From contig NZ_BBUZ01000036.1 in the NCBI RefSeq assembly GCF_001417735.1, forward strand, positions 62,001-126,000: a DNA stretch of 64,000 nucleotides. The letters run 5' to 3'. The notes below the pieces were generated by a model that worked only from the letters and a program-made list of their open reading frames with translations, ran no database searches and was not told the origin of the DNA. The position numbers and the translations under genes are program-made. Numbering within the stretch: the stretch's first letter is position 1; every line of letters begins with the position of its first letter. Source of the DNA: Streptomyces sp. NBRC 110028 (lineage in GTDB: Bacteria > Actinomycetota > Actinomycetes > Streptomycetales > Streptomycetaceae). Positions 8,212 to 16,664 of the stretch are shown in pieces.

Positions 8212-8415
8212 CCCTGGGGGGTGTCGTGCCGATCATGCCGGGCTCCCGGCGCCCGGCACGGCACCTCGCGGCCCCGCGCTCGTCGCACGCAGCGCCCCTG
8301 CGCTCTCCTCACGCGGGTTGCGATCTACCGCACCAGACGCCGCTCGCTGATCCGGCCTGATCGGCAAGACACCCCCTGGCACGGGGCGGTGCGGGACGAG
8401 GTGAACAATGGGCGG

Positions 8416-9108
8416 GTGACCCGAGCATCCCTGGACAAGCAGCCGCATGAAGTCGCCGCCATGTTCGACGACGTGGCGGCCAACTACGACCTGACCAACG
8501 ACGTGCTGTCGCTCGGCCAGGCCCGGCTGTGGCGCAAGGAGGTCGCCGGCGCCGTCGCCGCCCGCCCCGGGGACCGGGTGCTCGACCTCGCCGCCGGTAC
8601 GGGCACGTCCTCCCTGCCGTACGCGGAGGCCGGTGCGTACGTGGTGCCGTGCGACTTCTCGCTCGGCATGCTCCGCGAGGGCAAGCGCCGCCACCCGCGG
8701 CTGCCGCTGACCGCGGGCGACGCGACCCGGCTGCCCTTCGCCGACGGGGTCTTCGACGCCGTCACGATCTCCTTCGGGCTGCGCAACGTGCAGGACACCG
8801 ACGGCGCGCTGCGCGAGATGCTGCGGGTGACCCGGCCGGGCGGGCGGCTGGTCGTCTGCGAGTTCAGCCACCCCACCTGGGCCCCGTTCCGCACGGTCTA
8901 CACCGAGTACCTGATGCGCGCCCTGCCGCCGATCGCGACGGCGGTCAGCAGCAGCCCGGACGCGTACGTGTACCTGGCCGAGTCCATCCGCGCCTGGCCC
9001 GACCAGCCTCGGCTCGCCGCCCGGCTCCGCGAGGCGGGCTGGGCCCGCCCGGCCTGGCGCAACCTCACCGGCGGCATCGTGGCCCTGCACCGCGCCACCC
9101 GCCCCTGA
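8416..9108 (+). CDS. menG: Demethylmenaquinone methyltransferase
   Basis: 230 residues. Class I SAM-dependent methyltransferase of the UbiE/MenG family that methylates demethylmenaquinone to menaquinone, the last ring step shared by both menaquinone routes. It shows the family start EVAAMFDDVAANYDLTNDVLSLG, the SAM-binding VLDLAAGTGTSS (residues 55-65), and the UbiE signatures DAVTISFGLRNV and RLVVCEFS. The GTG at 8416 gives the family length; another GTG 15 bp upstream (8401) is in frame and possible. Separated by 157 bp from the menJ-like gene on the same strand. Confidence 0.93.
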   Translation: MTRASLDKQPHEVAAMFDDVAANYDLTNDVLSLGQARLWRKEVAGAVAARPGDRVLDLAAGTGTSSLPYAEAGAYVVPCDFSLGMLREGKRRHPRLPLTAGDATRLPFADGVFDAVTISFGLRNVQDTDGALREMLRVTRPGGRLVVCEFSHPTWAPFRTVYTEYLMRALPPIATAVSSSPDAYVYLAESIRAWPDQPRLAARLREAGWARPAWRNLTGGIVALHRATRP

Positions 9109-9109
9109 C

Positions 9110-9133
9110 GCCTGCGGCCGCGCGGCCGCAGGC
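9110..9133. terminator. Perfect 24-bp inverted repeat after menG
   Basis: GCCTGCGGCCGC is followed directly by its exact complement, two bases after the menG stop codon. There is no T-tract. It is a likely terminator or transcript-stabilising hairpin; a loopless palindrome could also be a protein-binding site. Confidence 0.5.
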
Positions 9134-9199
9134 GGCCGTATCACAGGCTGAGTCACGGTCAGGGGGGCCGCCCTTCGCGGGCACCCGAGCACGCCCCCA

Positions 9200-9205
9200 T
9201 AGACT
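9200..9205 (+). promoter_or_regulatory. Candidate -10 box for the menJ-like gene
   Basis: TAGACT fits the Streptomyces vegetative -10 pattern and lies about 60 bp before the GTG, which has its own GGGAGACC ribosome binding site. The -35 is not convincing. Confidence 0.3.
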
Positions 9206-9265
9206 GCACACGTCCAGTGCCCGGCGCGACCGGCACGCTGTTACCCAGGCCACGGGAGACCCTGC

Positions 9266-10588
9266 GTGAGCGAGACCGCACCCACCGCGAGCGCCACCGA
9301 GAGCGCATCCTCCGGGATCTCGGAGCGCAGCGCCGATGTGATCGTCGTCGGCGCCGGACCGGCCGGTTCCACTACGGCGTACCACCTGGCCAAGTCGGGA
9401 CTCGACGTCCTGCTGCTGGAGAAGACGGCGTTCCCGCGCGAGAAGGTGTGCGGCGACGGGCTGACCCCGCGCGCGACCAAGCAGCTCGTCGCGATGGGCA
9501 TCGACATCTCCGAGGAGGCGGGCTGGCTGCGCAACCGGGGCCTGCGGATCATGGCCGGCGGCCTACGGCTGGAGCTGGACTGGCCGGACCTGGCCGCCTA
9601 TCCCAACTACGGCCTGGTGCGTAAGCGCGACGACTTCGACGACCAGCTGGCCCGGCAGGCCCAGAAGGCCGGGGCGCGGCTGTACGAGCGCTGCAACGTG
9701 GGCGCCCCGATCGTCGACGACCGCACCGGCCGCATCACCGGCGTCGAGGCGAAGCTGGGCGAGGAGAAGACGCCCGTCACCTTCCACGCGCCGCTGGTCG
9801 TCGCCGCCGACGGCAACTCCACCCGGCTCTCCCTCGCCATGGGCCTGCACCGGCGCGAGGACCGCCCGATGGGCGTGGCGGTGCGCACGTACTTCACCTC
9901 GCCCCGGCACGAGGACGACTACCTCGAATCCTGGCTGGAGTTGTGGGACCGGCGCGGCGCGGAGGACCGGCTGCTGCCCGGCTACGGCTGGATCTTCGGC
10001 ATGGGCGACGGCACGAGCAACGTCGGGCTCGGCGTGCTCAACACCTCGTCCTCCTTCAAGGAGCTGGACTGGCGCGAGATCCTCAAGGCGTGGTGCGCGT
10101 CCATGCCGGAGGAGTGGGGCTACACCCCGGACAACATGACCGGTCCGATCCGCGGCGCGGCCCTCCCCATGGCCTTCAACCGGCAGCCGCACTACACCCG
10201 TGGGCTGCTGCTGGTCGGTGACGCGGGCGGCATGGTCAACCCGTTCAACGGCGAGGGCATCGCCTATGCGATGGAATCCGGTCAGATCGCCGCGGACGTG
10301 ATCGTCCAGGCCCAGTCCCGTGCCACGCCCGCCCAGCGGGAGATGGCCCTGCGGCGCTATCCGCAGGTCCTCAAGGACGTGTACGGCGGCTACTACACGC
10401 TGGGCCGCGCGTTCGTGAAGCTGATCGGCAACCCGAAGGTGATGAAGCTGGCGACGGAGCGCGGGCTCACGCATCCGATGCTGATGCGCTTCACGCTGAA
10501 GCTGCTGGCCAACCTGACCGACCCGACGGGCGGCGACGCCATGGACCGCATCATCAACGCCCTGACGAAGGTGGCACCGCGCGCCTGA
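9266..10588 (+). CDS. FAD-dependent geranylgeranyl-reductase-family protein (probable menaquinone tail reductase, MenJ-like)
   Basis: 440 residues. N-terminal FAD-binding Rossmann motif VVGAGPAGST (residues 27-36), the family GDGLTP motif following KVCGDGL, and the second FAD motif LLVGDAGGMVNPFNGEGI. Proteins of this family saturate isoprenoid double bonds; in mycobacteria MenJ reduces one isoprene unit of menaquinone. Streptomyces make partly saturated menaquinones, and this gene follows menG directly, so a role in menaquinone side-chain hydrogenation is likely, though a geranylgeranyl-lipid substrate cannot be excluded. The GTG start is preceded by GGGAGACC. Confidence 0.85.
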   Translation: MSETAPTASATESASSGISERSADVIVVGAGPAGSTTAYHLAKSGLDVLLLEKTAFPREKVCGDGLTPRATKQLVAMGIDISEEAGWLRNRGLRIMAGGLRLELDWPDLAAYPNYGLVRKRDDFDDQLARQAQKAGARLYERCNVGAPIVDDRTGRITGVEAKLGEEKTPVTFHAPLVVAADGNSTRLSLAMGLHRREDRPMGVAVRTYFTSPRHEDDYLESWLELWDRRGAEDRLLPGYGWIFGMGDGTSNVGLGVLNTSSSFKELDWREILKAWCASMPEEWGYTPDNMTGPIRGAALPMAFNRQPHYTRGLLLVGDAGGMVNPFNGEGIAYAMESGQIAADVIVQAQSRATPAQREMALRRYPQVLKDVYGGYYTLGRAFVKLIGNPKVMKLATERGLTHPMLMRFTLKLLANLTDPTGGDAMDRIINALTKVAPRA

Positions 10589-10601
10589 CGGGCCCCCGCC
10601 C

Positions 10602-11387
10602 TCAGGCGGCGTCGGGGCTCGTACTGGCGATCACGCCGAACGGGGCGCCCGCCACGTCCGTCAGCCACGCCATCCGCCCGATGCCCTCCGACGTCACGGC
10701 GGGCATCAGCACCGACCCGCCCAGCTCCTGACCCTTCGCGACGACCCGGTCGCAGTCCGTCACTTCGAAGTACGGCAGCCACTGCGGCGGCGTCGAATGC
10801 CCCTCCTGGAGCTGCGCGACGCCGCCGAAGGTGCCGTCCTTGCCGCCGCCGCCCGTCGACAGCACGGTGTAGGACCCGCCGGGGAAGGACATCTCCTCGG
10901 TCTCCCAGCCGAAGACGGTGCGGTAGAAGGCGCGGGCAGCGGCCGGGTCGGGGGAGTGCAGCTCGGTCCAGCACAGCGAGCCGGGCTCGGTGACCACCTC
11001 GAGGCCCAGGGTCTTGCCGGGCTGCCAGACCGCGAACCGGGCCCCGCCGGGGTCGGTGAACTGCCCCATCCGCCCCTCGTCGAAGACGTCGAACGGCGCG
11101 GTGCGCACATGGCCGCCCGCCTGCTCGACGGAGCGCGCGGTGGCGTCGGCGTCCACGGTCTGGAAGTACGGGGTCCAGGCGGACCGGGCCCCGGCGTCGG
11201 TGAGCGGGCCGAGGGCGGCGACGGTCTTGCGGCCGTGGGTGAAGAAGCCGTATCCGCCCGCTTCGGGACCGGCCGACTCGAAGGCCCAGCCCAGCAGTCC
11301 GCCGTAGAAGGCCCGGGCCGCCTCGGTGTCGGGGGCGCCGAGATCCAGCCAGTTGGGCGCGCCGGGGACGAAATCGGTGGTGAGCAT
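10602..11387 (-). CDS. VOC (glyoxalase/bleomycin-resistance fold) protein with two domains
   Basis: 261 residues from the ATG at 11387, which has GGAG 6 bp upstream; an open frame 36 bp longer lacks such a site. Two vicinal-oxygen-chelate modules are seen, one beginning GAPNWLDLGAPDTEAARAFY and the second SLCWTELHSPDPAAARAFY. This two-module arrangement is common in Streptomyces proteins annotated as glyoxalase-like or hydroxylase-associated (CFP30B type). Substrate is unknown. It converges with the menJ-like gene and is divergent from the CBS-domain gene. Confidence 0.85.
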   Translation of the reverse strand: MLTTDFVPGAPNWLDLGAPDTEAARAFYGGLLGWAFESAGPEAGGYGFFTHGRKTVAALGPLTDAGARSAWTPYFQTVDADATARSVEQAGGHVRTAPFDVFDEGRMGQFTDPGGARFAVWQPGKTLGLEVVTEPGSLCWTELHSPDPAAARAFYRTVFGWETEEMSFPGGSYTVLSTGGGGKDGTFGGVAQLQEGHSTPPQWLPYFEVTDCDRVVAKGQELGGSVLMPAVTSEGIGRMAWLTDVAGAPFGVIASTSPDAA

Positions 11388-11591
11388 GGCTGCTCCTTCA
11401 ACGATCGTGCGCAAGGGGCTCATGTGGTGCTCTGACGACAGTTCTCAGTCTGGCACCGGGCGGTCGCGCGGGCCCGCCGACGGTGGTGACAATGAAGTGA
11501 GGGGGCGCCGTGCGTGTCCGCCGCGGCGACGCCGGATCGATCGGGCCCACGGGCCGGTTCTTCCGCCGGTGGGCCTTTCAGGAGGTACGCC

Positions 11592-12011
11592 ATGACGAAG
11601 GCCGCAGACATCATGCACCCGGGGGCCCAGTGGATCCCGGCGACGGAGAACCTGGAGCGCGCCGCGCAGTTGATGCGCGATCTGGACGTGGGCGCCCTGC
11701 CCATCAGCGACAGCCAGGAGCGGCTGTGCGGCATTCTCACCGACCGCGACATCGTCGTCGGCTGTGTGTCCCAGGGCCGCGATCCGTCCCGGACGACGGC
11801 GGGGGATCTCGCGAAGGGCACGCCGCGCTGGATCAGCGCGGACGCCGACGTCTCCGAGGTGCTGCGGGAGATGGAGGACCACCGGATCCGCAGGCTGCCG
11901 GTGATCGACAAGAACAAGCGGCTGGTCGGGATGATCAGCGAAGCGGACCTCGCCCATCACCTCTCCGATAACCAGATCGGCGAGTTCGTGGAGAAGGTGT
12001 ACGCCTCGTAG
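11592..12011 (+). CDS. CBS-domain pair protein
   Basis: 139 residues made of two CBS domains: ADIMHPGAQWIPATENLERA...GILTDRDIV and PRWISADADVSEVLREMEDHRIRRLPVID...GMISEADLA. CBS pairs bind adenine nucleotides such as AMP, ATP or SAM. Stand-alone pairs in actinobacteria resemble the mycobacterial hypoxic response protein Hrp1. The ATG has AGGAGG 7 bp upstream. It converges on the NlpC/P60 gene with a shared terminator between. Confidence 0.9.
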   Translation: MTKAADIMHPGAQWIPATENLERAAQLMRDLDVGALPISDSQERLCGILTDRDIVVGCVSQGRDPSRTTAGDLAKGTPRWISADADVSEVLREMEDHRIRRLPVIDKNKRLVGMISEADLAHHLSDNQIGEFVEKVYAS

Positions 12012-12021
12012 ACAGTCGTGA

Positions 12022-12059
12022 GGCCGCCGTTCCGCTATGAGCGGCGAGGAACGGCGGCC
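12022..12059. terminator. Bidirectional terminator
   Basis: A perfect 12-bp stem (GGCCGCCGTTCC and GGAACGGCGGCC) with a 14-base loop lies between the convergent CBS and NlpC/P60 genes. Confidence 0.8.
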
Positions 12060-12098
12060 CCATGGCCGAAAGGAGTCTGTCTGCTACGACTCAGAGGC

Positions 12099-12908
12099 TC
12101 AGAGGACGCGGACGGCCCCGGTCGGCTGGTCGTAGTCCAGCGGACGCTCGACGATGCCCGTGCTGGGGTTCTGGGCGCCGATGAACTTGCCGCCACCGAT
12201 GTAGACGCCGACGTGGTACGCGCTGCCCGAGCTGCCCCAGTAGAGCAGGTCGCCCGGCTGGAGGCTGTCCAGCGACACCTGGGTGCCGACGGTGGACTGG
12301 TCCTGGGAGACCCGCGGCAGGTCGATGCCGACCTGCTTGAACGCCGCCTGGGTCAGGCTGGAGCAGTCGTAGGAGGACGGACCGCTGGAACCGAGCACAT
12401 ACGCCTTGCCCAGCTGTGCCTTGAGGAAGCTGATCACCGCGGCGGCGTTGCCGGTGGCGTTCGAGACGGAGGTGGTGGCCGAGGAGGTGGAGAGGGTGGC
12501 GCGCTCGGCGGAGCGGGACGCCTTCTCGGCCCGGGCCTCGGCGGCCTTCTTGGCGGCGGCGCGGCGCGCCTCGGCCTCGCGCTTCTTCTTGTCGGCCTCC
12601 GCCTTGGCCTTCTTGGCGGCGGTCTTCGCCTGGGCGGCCGCCTGGTCCTGCTGGGCCTGGAGCTCGTAGCCGGAGGCCGCCTGCTGGGTGGCGGCGGCCG
12701 TCTGGGCGGCCGTGTTCGCCAGGGTGTCGCTGACGGTCGGCATTTCGACCGTCGCCTCGTGGGCGGGCTCGGCGGCGGAGGCGGGCACCGCGGCGCCGGC
12801 CACCGCGAGGGTGAGGAAGCCACCGGTCATCCCGGCGCGGAGTGCACGCGTGGAAGCGGCGGCGCGGCGGGGCTTCCGGTGGCTGGGTATGTGTGCGATC
12901 GGGGACAT
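12099..12908 (-). CDS. Secreted NlpC/P60 peptidoglycan hydrolase
   Basis: 269 residues. An Arg-rich N-terminus and hydrophobic segment ending in AVPASAAE form a signal peptide (about 1-46). A long Ala/Lys/Glu/Gln coiled-coil region (about 60-135) precedes the NlpC/P60 domain with catalytic Cys182 in YDCSSL and His232 in AYHVGVYIGGG. Such enzymes cleave D-Glu to diaminopimelate links in stem peptides and act in growth and germination. The upstream intergenic region is long. In Streptomyces some genes of this kind carry c-di-AMP (ydaO) riboswitches; I looked for that consensus here and did not find it. Confidence 0.92.
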   Translation of the reverse strand: MSPIAHIPSHRKPRRAAASTRALRAGMTGGFLTLAVAGAAVPASAAEPAHEATVEMPTVSDTLANTAAQTAAATQQAASGYELQAQQDQAAAQAKTAAKKAKAEADKKKREAEARRAAAKKAAEARAEKASRSAERATLSTSSATTSVSNATGNAAAVISFLKAQLGKAYVLGSSGPSSYDCSSLTQAAFKQVGIDLPRVSQDQSTVGTQVSLDSLQPGDLLYWGSSGSAYHVGVYIGGGKFIGAQNPSTGIVERPLDYDQPTGAVRVL

Positions 12909-13470
12909 AGGTCACTGGGTACCAGGGCCCAAAGGCCCGGATCAACAAAAGTGGGCTGCGCCACATTGGGCGTGTTCATGCCCAAAATCCAGGCTGAATG
13001 ATCTTCATCGCGGGCGCCGGGGCCATGTCCGACTTCCTCGATCATGTGCGTACGCATGGCATTTGGCGCCCAGCGGTAACGGCGGGCGGCCTATCACCAA
13101 TGCGGCCCGCATACCAAGGGTTCCCGTCAAATCGAGATCCACAACTCTTCGCGAGGTGGGATACCTCACTCACTCGTGTCCATTTTGTGACGCTCGTGAA
13201 CCGAGGCGCGAAGCGGTGGTCACAGGGTGCTCGGATCGGACTCGGGTGACGAGTCGAGGGGGCCCAGGGAGAGGGTCACTCGCGCGGATGGCGACCTAAT
13301 ACCAGCTGACGCGGCCCCACTCAAATTTGCATGTATGTACCATATCTTGGTAGGGGCGCAACGCGCTCACCTGTGATGACGTCTTCGATTGTCACCTCTC
13401 GTGACTGAATGGATGCTTCACGTACAAGATCACCGCTCATCCGACTTCATGATCCTTCGTCAGGTGGTGG

Positions 13471-13511
13471 AGATCACAAAGACGTTGGCGCACCCCGTGT
13501 CGCAGATCACA
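13471..13511 (+). repeat. Two AGATCACA direct repeats upstream of the nuo -10 box
   Basis: AGATCACA occurs at 13471-13478 and again at 13504-13511, start to start 33 bp (about three helix turns), upstream of and overlapping the expected -35 region. The phasing suggests activator or repressor sites on one face of the helix. The factor is unknown. Confidence 0.4.
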
Positions 13512-13523
13512 GACCGACGGGCA

Positions 13524-13529
13524 TAAGAT
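13524..13529 (+). promoter_or_regulatory. -10 box of the nuo operon
   Basis: TAAGAT preceded by GCA lies 112 bp before the nuoA start. A canonical -35 at 17-18 bp spacing is lacking (TCGCAG), consistent with an activator-assisted promoter. Transcription would begin near 13536. Confidence 0.45.
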
Positions 13530-13545
13530 GCAGGCGAAACGGGCT

Positions 13546-13561
13546 TGTGAACTGCCTCACA
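13546..13561. promoter_or_regulatory. Rex-type operator in the nuo leader
   Basis: TGTGAACTGCCTCACA differs at one position from the Streptomyces Rex operator consensus TGTGAACNNNTTCACA. It lies about 10-25 bp downstream of the predicted transcription start, where a bound repressor would block transcription. Rex releases DNA when NADH/NAD+ rises, which fits control of an NADH dehydrogenase. Confidence 0.7.
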
Positions 13562-13640
13562 TGAGCACGATCTTCGTGGGGCGACGGCACGTCCGTGCGG
13601 TCCGCCAGCCAGTCATCGTCGACTGAAGGGAGCGAGGACG

Positions 13641-14000
13641 GTGAACGCATACGCGCCCATCCTCGTACTGGGAGCCCTCGGGGCAGCTTTTGCGATCTTC
13701 TCGGTGTTCATGGCCGCGATCATCGGCCCCAAGCGCTACAACCGGGCCAAGCTCGAGGCCTACGAGTGCGGGATCGAGCCGACTCCACATCCGGCCGGCG
13801 GTGGGCGCTTCCCCATCAAGTACTACCTGACGGCGATGCTCTTCATCGTCTTCGACATCGAGATCGTCTTCCTCTACCCCTGGGCCGTCACCTTCGACGC
13901 CCTGGGGTTGTTCGGGCTCGTGGAGATGCTCCTCTTCGTGCTCACCGTCTTCGTCGCCTACGCCTACGTGTGGCGGCGCGGCGGCCTGGAGTGGGACTAA
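13641..14000 (+). CDS. nuoA: NADH-quinone oxidoreductase subunit A
   Basis: 119 residues, three membrane segments. Small membrane subunit of complex I that helps join the peripheral and membrane arms. The conserved YECGIEP motif and the acidic FDIEIVFLYPWA motif are present. GTG start at 13641 behind GGGAGCGAGGA, a leader arrangement very like that of nuoA2 near 48.6 kb. First gene of a complete 14-gene nuoA-N operon whose genes mostly overlap by 1-4 bases. Confidence 0.96.
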   Translation: MNAYAPILVLGALGAAFAIFSVFMAAIIGPKRYNRAKLEAYECGIEPTPHPAGGGRFPIKYYLTAMLFIVFDIEIVFLYPWAVTFDALGLFGLVEMLLFVLTVFVAYAYVWRRGGLEWD

Positions 14001-14032
14001 AGGGGCTCAAGAGGAGATAGGGGAAACAGCGC

Positions 14033-14587
14033 ATGGGTATCGAAGAGAAACTTCCGAGCGGGTTCCTGCTGACCACCGTCGAACAGGCCGCCGGGCTGGC
14101 CCGTAAGTCCTCCGTCTTCCCGGCCACCTTCGGCCTGGCCTGCTGCGCCATCGAAATGATGACCACGGGCGCCGGACGGTACGACCTCGCCCGCTTCGGC
14201 ATGGAGGTCTTCCGCGGCTCGCCCCGGCAGGCCGATCTGATGATCGTCGCCGGGCGGGTCAGCCAGAAGATGGCCCCGGTGCTGCGCCAGGTCTACGACC
14301 AGATGCCGAACCCGAAATGGGTCATCTCGATGGGCGTGTGCGCCTCCAGCGGCGGCATGTTCAACAACTACGCGATCGTGCAGGGCGTCGATCACATCGT
14401 CCCCGTGGACATCTACCTGCCCGGCTGCCCGCCGCGGCCCGAGATGCTCATGGACGCGATCCTCAAACTGCACCAGAAGATCCGCGAGGAGAAGCTCGGC
14501 GTGAACCGCGAGCGCGCGGCCCGTGAGGCGGAGGAAGCGGCGATGAAGGCGCTCCCGACGATCGAGATGAAGGGGCTGCTGAGGTGA
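14033..14587 (+). CDS. nuoB: NADH-quinone oxidoreductase subunit B
   Basis: 184 residues. Carries the terminal N2 [4Fe-4S] cluster that passes electrons to menaquinone: LACCAIEMM supplies the tandem cysteines, with further cysteines in VCASSGG and LPGCPPRPEML. ATG start preceded by AGGAGA. The stop overlaps the GTG of nuoC by four bases (GTGA). Confidence 0.97.
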   Translation: MGIEEKLPSGFLLTTVEQAAGLARKSSVFPATFGLACCAIEMMTTGAGRYDLARFGMEVFRGSPRQADLMIVAGRVSQKMAPVLRQVYDQMPNPKWVISMGVCASSGGMFNNYAIVQGVDHIVPVDIYLPGCPPRPEMLMDAILKLHQKIREEKLGVNRERAAREAEEAAMKALPTIEMKGLLR

Positions 14588-15321
14588 CAGCGAACGGTAA
14601 CGGGGTCAATCCCGACAAGGACCTGAACGCCGAGAACCTCCCCGGCCGCCGCGGTGACCAGGGCGAGGCCATCCGCGTCCAGCGCGGCATGTTCGGCGCC
14701 AACAACGGCGGCGACACCACCGGCTACGGCGGTCTGGTGCGCCCCGTACGGCTGCCGGGCCAGGCCACCCGCCCGTACGGGGGCTGGTTCGACGAGGTCG
14801 CCGACGAACTCGAGGGCGCGCTGGAGGAGCAGTCGCTGCTCCCGGAGAACGCGATCGAGAAGACCGTCGTGGACCGCGACGAGCTGACCTTCCACATCGC
14901 CCGCGAGCACCTGCCGCGGGTCGCCCGGACCCTGCGCGACGACCCGGCGCTCCGCTTCGAGCTGTGCACGGGCGTCAGCGGCGTTCACTTCCCCGGCGAC
15001 AAGGGCCGTGAGCTGCACGCCGTCTACCACCTGCGGTCGATCACCCATAACCGGGTGATCCGGCTGGAGGTGACCGCCCCGGACAGCGATCCGCACATCC
15101 CGTCGATCGTCGACGTCTATCCGACCAACGACTGGCACGAGCGGGAGACCTACGACTTCTTCGGCATCGTCTTCGACGGTCACCCCGCGCTCACGCGGAT
15201 CATGATGCCGGACGACTGGCAGGGCTTCCCGCAGCGCAAGGACTACCCCCTCGGCGGCATCCCCGTCGAGTACAAGGGCGCCCAGATCCCGGCTCCGGAC
15301 CAGCGGAGGTCGTACAGCTGA
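14584..15321 (+). CDS. nuoC: NADH-quinone oxidoreductase subunit C
   Basis: 245 residues. Peripheral-arm 30-kDa-type subunit next to NuoB and NuoD. The signature ERETYDFFGIVFDGHPALTR and the QGFPQRKDYPLGGIPVEYKG end are clear. An Asn/Gly-rich N-terminal stretch of about 45 residues precedes the domain. Separate from nuoD here, unlike the fused nuoCD of enterobacteria. Confidence 0.96.
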   Translation: MTANGNGVNPDKDLNAENLPGRRGDQGEAIRVQRGMFGANNGGDTTGYGGLVRPVRLPGQATRPYGGWFDEVADELEGALEEQSLLPENAIEKTVVDRDELTFHIAREHLPRVARTLRDDPALRFELCTGVSGVHFPGDKGRELHAVYHLRSITHNRVIRLEVTAPDSDPHIPSIVDVYPTNDWHERETYDFFGIVFDGHPALTRIMMPDDWQGFPQRKDYPLGGIPVEYKGAQIPAPDQRRSYS

Positions 15322-16664
15322 TGTCTGCCACCCACGCGAACCCCTCAGCCTCCGCCGCCTCCGCGCGCGAGACCACCGAGGGCACCGTCTACACCGTCAC
15401 CGGCGGCGACTGGGACGAGGTCGTGGCCGCTGCGGCGAAGGCCGACGACGAGCGGATCATCGTCAACATGGGTCCGCAGCACCCCTCCACCCACGGGGTG
15501 CTCCGGCTGATCCTGGAGATCGACGGCGAGACGGTCACCGAGGCCCGCTGCGGAATCGGTTATCTGCACACCGGGATCGAGAAGAACCTCGAATTCCGGA
15601 ACTGGACGCAGGGCACCACGTTCGTGACGCGCATGGACTATCTGACGCCCTTCTCCAACGAGGCGGCGTACTGCCTGGGCGTCGAGAAGCTGCTCGGCAT
15701 CGAGGACCAGATCCCGGACCGCGCCACCGTCATCCGGGTGCTGATGATGGAGCTGAACCGGCTCTCCTCCCATCTGGTGTGCATCGCCACCGGCGGCATG
15801 GAGCTGGGCGCGACCACCGTCATGATCTACGGATTCCGGGACCGGGAGCTGATCCTGGACCTCTACGAGCTGATCACCGGCCTGCGGATGAACCACGCGT
15901 ACATCCGGCCCGGCGGCCTCGCCCAGGATCTGCCGCCCGGCGCGGTCGACCAGATCCGCGCGTTCCTGAAGACGATGCGCAAGAACATGGTCGAGTACGA
16001 CAAGCTCGCGACCGGGAACCCCATCTTCAAGGCCCGTCTCCAGGACGTCGGTTACCTCGACCTCGCGGGCTGCATGGCGCTCGGCGTGACCGGCCCGATA
16101 CTGCGCTCGACCGGCCTGCCGCACGATCTGCGCAAGGCGCAGCCGTACTGCGGCTACGAGAGCTACGACTTCGAGGTGCCGACCGCCGACACCTGCGACG
16201 CGTACGGGCGCTTCCTGATCCGGCTGGAGGAGATGCGCCAGTCGCTGCGGATCGTCGAACAGTGCCTGGACCGGCTGGAGCCCGGACCGGTGATGGTCGC
16301 GGACAAGAAGATCGCCTGGCCCGCGCAGCTCGCGCTCGGAGCGGACGGGCTCGGCAACTCCCTCGACCACATCAAGAACATCATGGGCACCTCGATGGAG
16401 GCCCTGATCCACCACTTCAAGCTGGTGACCGAGGGATTCCGGGTCCCGCCCGGACAGACGTACATGGCCGTCGAGTCGCCCAAGGGCGAACTGGGCGTGC
16501 ACATGGCCAGCGACGGCGGCACCCGCCCGTACCGCGTCCACTTCCGCGATCCGTCGTTCACCAATCTCCAGGCCGTGGCGGCCATGTGCGAGGGCGGCCA
16601 GGTCGCCGACGTCATCGTCGCCGTCGCGTCCATCGACCCCGTGATGGGAGGTGTCGACCGGTGA
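15321..16664 (+). CDS. nuoD: NADH-quinone oxidoreductase subunit D
   Basis: 447 residues. 49-kDa-type subunit that with NuoB and NuoH forms the quinone-binding chamber. It shows NMGPQHPSTHGVLRLILEIDG with the conserved His of the quinone site, the GYLHTGIEKN motif, and the C-terminal DPVMGGVDR that recalls its origin from [NiFe] hydrogenase large subunits. The ATG shares one base with the nuoC stop. This is the only nuoD in the window, although two nuo clusters are present. Confidence 0.97.
   Translation: MSATHANPSASAASARETTEGTVYTVTGGDWDEVVAAAAKADDERIIVNMGPQHPSTHGVLRLILEIDGETVTEARCGIGYLHTGIEKNLEFRNWTQGTTFVTRMDYLTPFSNEAAYCLGVEKLLGIEDQIPDRATVIRVLMMELNRLSSHLVCIATGGMELGATTVMIYGFRDRELILDLYELITGLRMNHAYIRPGGLAQDLPPGAVDQIRAFLKTMRKNMVEYDKLATGNPIFKARLQDVGYLDLAGCMALGVTGPILRSTGLPHDLRKAQPYCGYESYDFEVPTADTCDAYGRFLIRLEEMRQSLRIVEQCLDRLEPGPVMVADKKIAWPAQLALGADGLGNSLDHIKNIMGTSMEALIHHFKLVTEGFRVPPGQTYMAVESPKGELGVHMASDGGTRPYRVHFRDPSFTNLQAVAAMCEGGQVADVIVAVASIDPVMGGVDR

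Larger units (their letters stand above)
12909..13640. promoter_or_regulatory. Long divergent intergenic region between NlpC/P60 and nuoA
   Basis: 732 bases without a convincing gene. The right part holds the nuo promoter, a Rex-like operator and a pair of AGATCACA direct repeats (listed separately). A relatively AT-rich stretch at 13321-13352 may mark the promoter of the minus-strand hydrolase gene, leaving it a leader of several hundred bases. Short open frames here have no coding character. Confidence 0.5.

Noticed and set aside
12018..13001. Plus-strand frame opposite the NlpC/P60 gene
   Set aside because: Gly/Leu-rich antisense shadow of the coiled-coil region; includes the terminator at its start.
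12909..13320. Possible c-di-AMP (ydaO) riboswitch in front of the NlpC/P60 gene
   Set aside because: Such elements precede similar Streptomyces genes, but the characteristic conserved segments (for example GACAGCTAAC and the GGGGACCCA core) are not found on the minus strand here.
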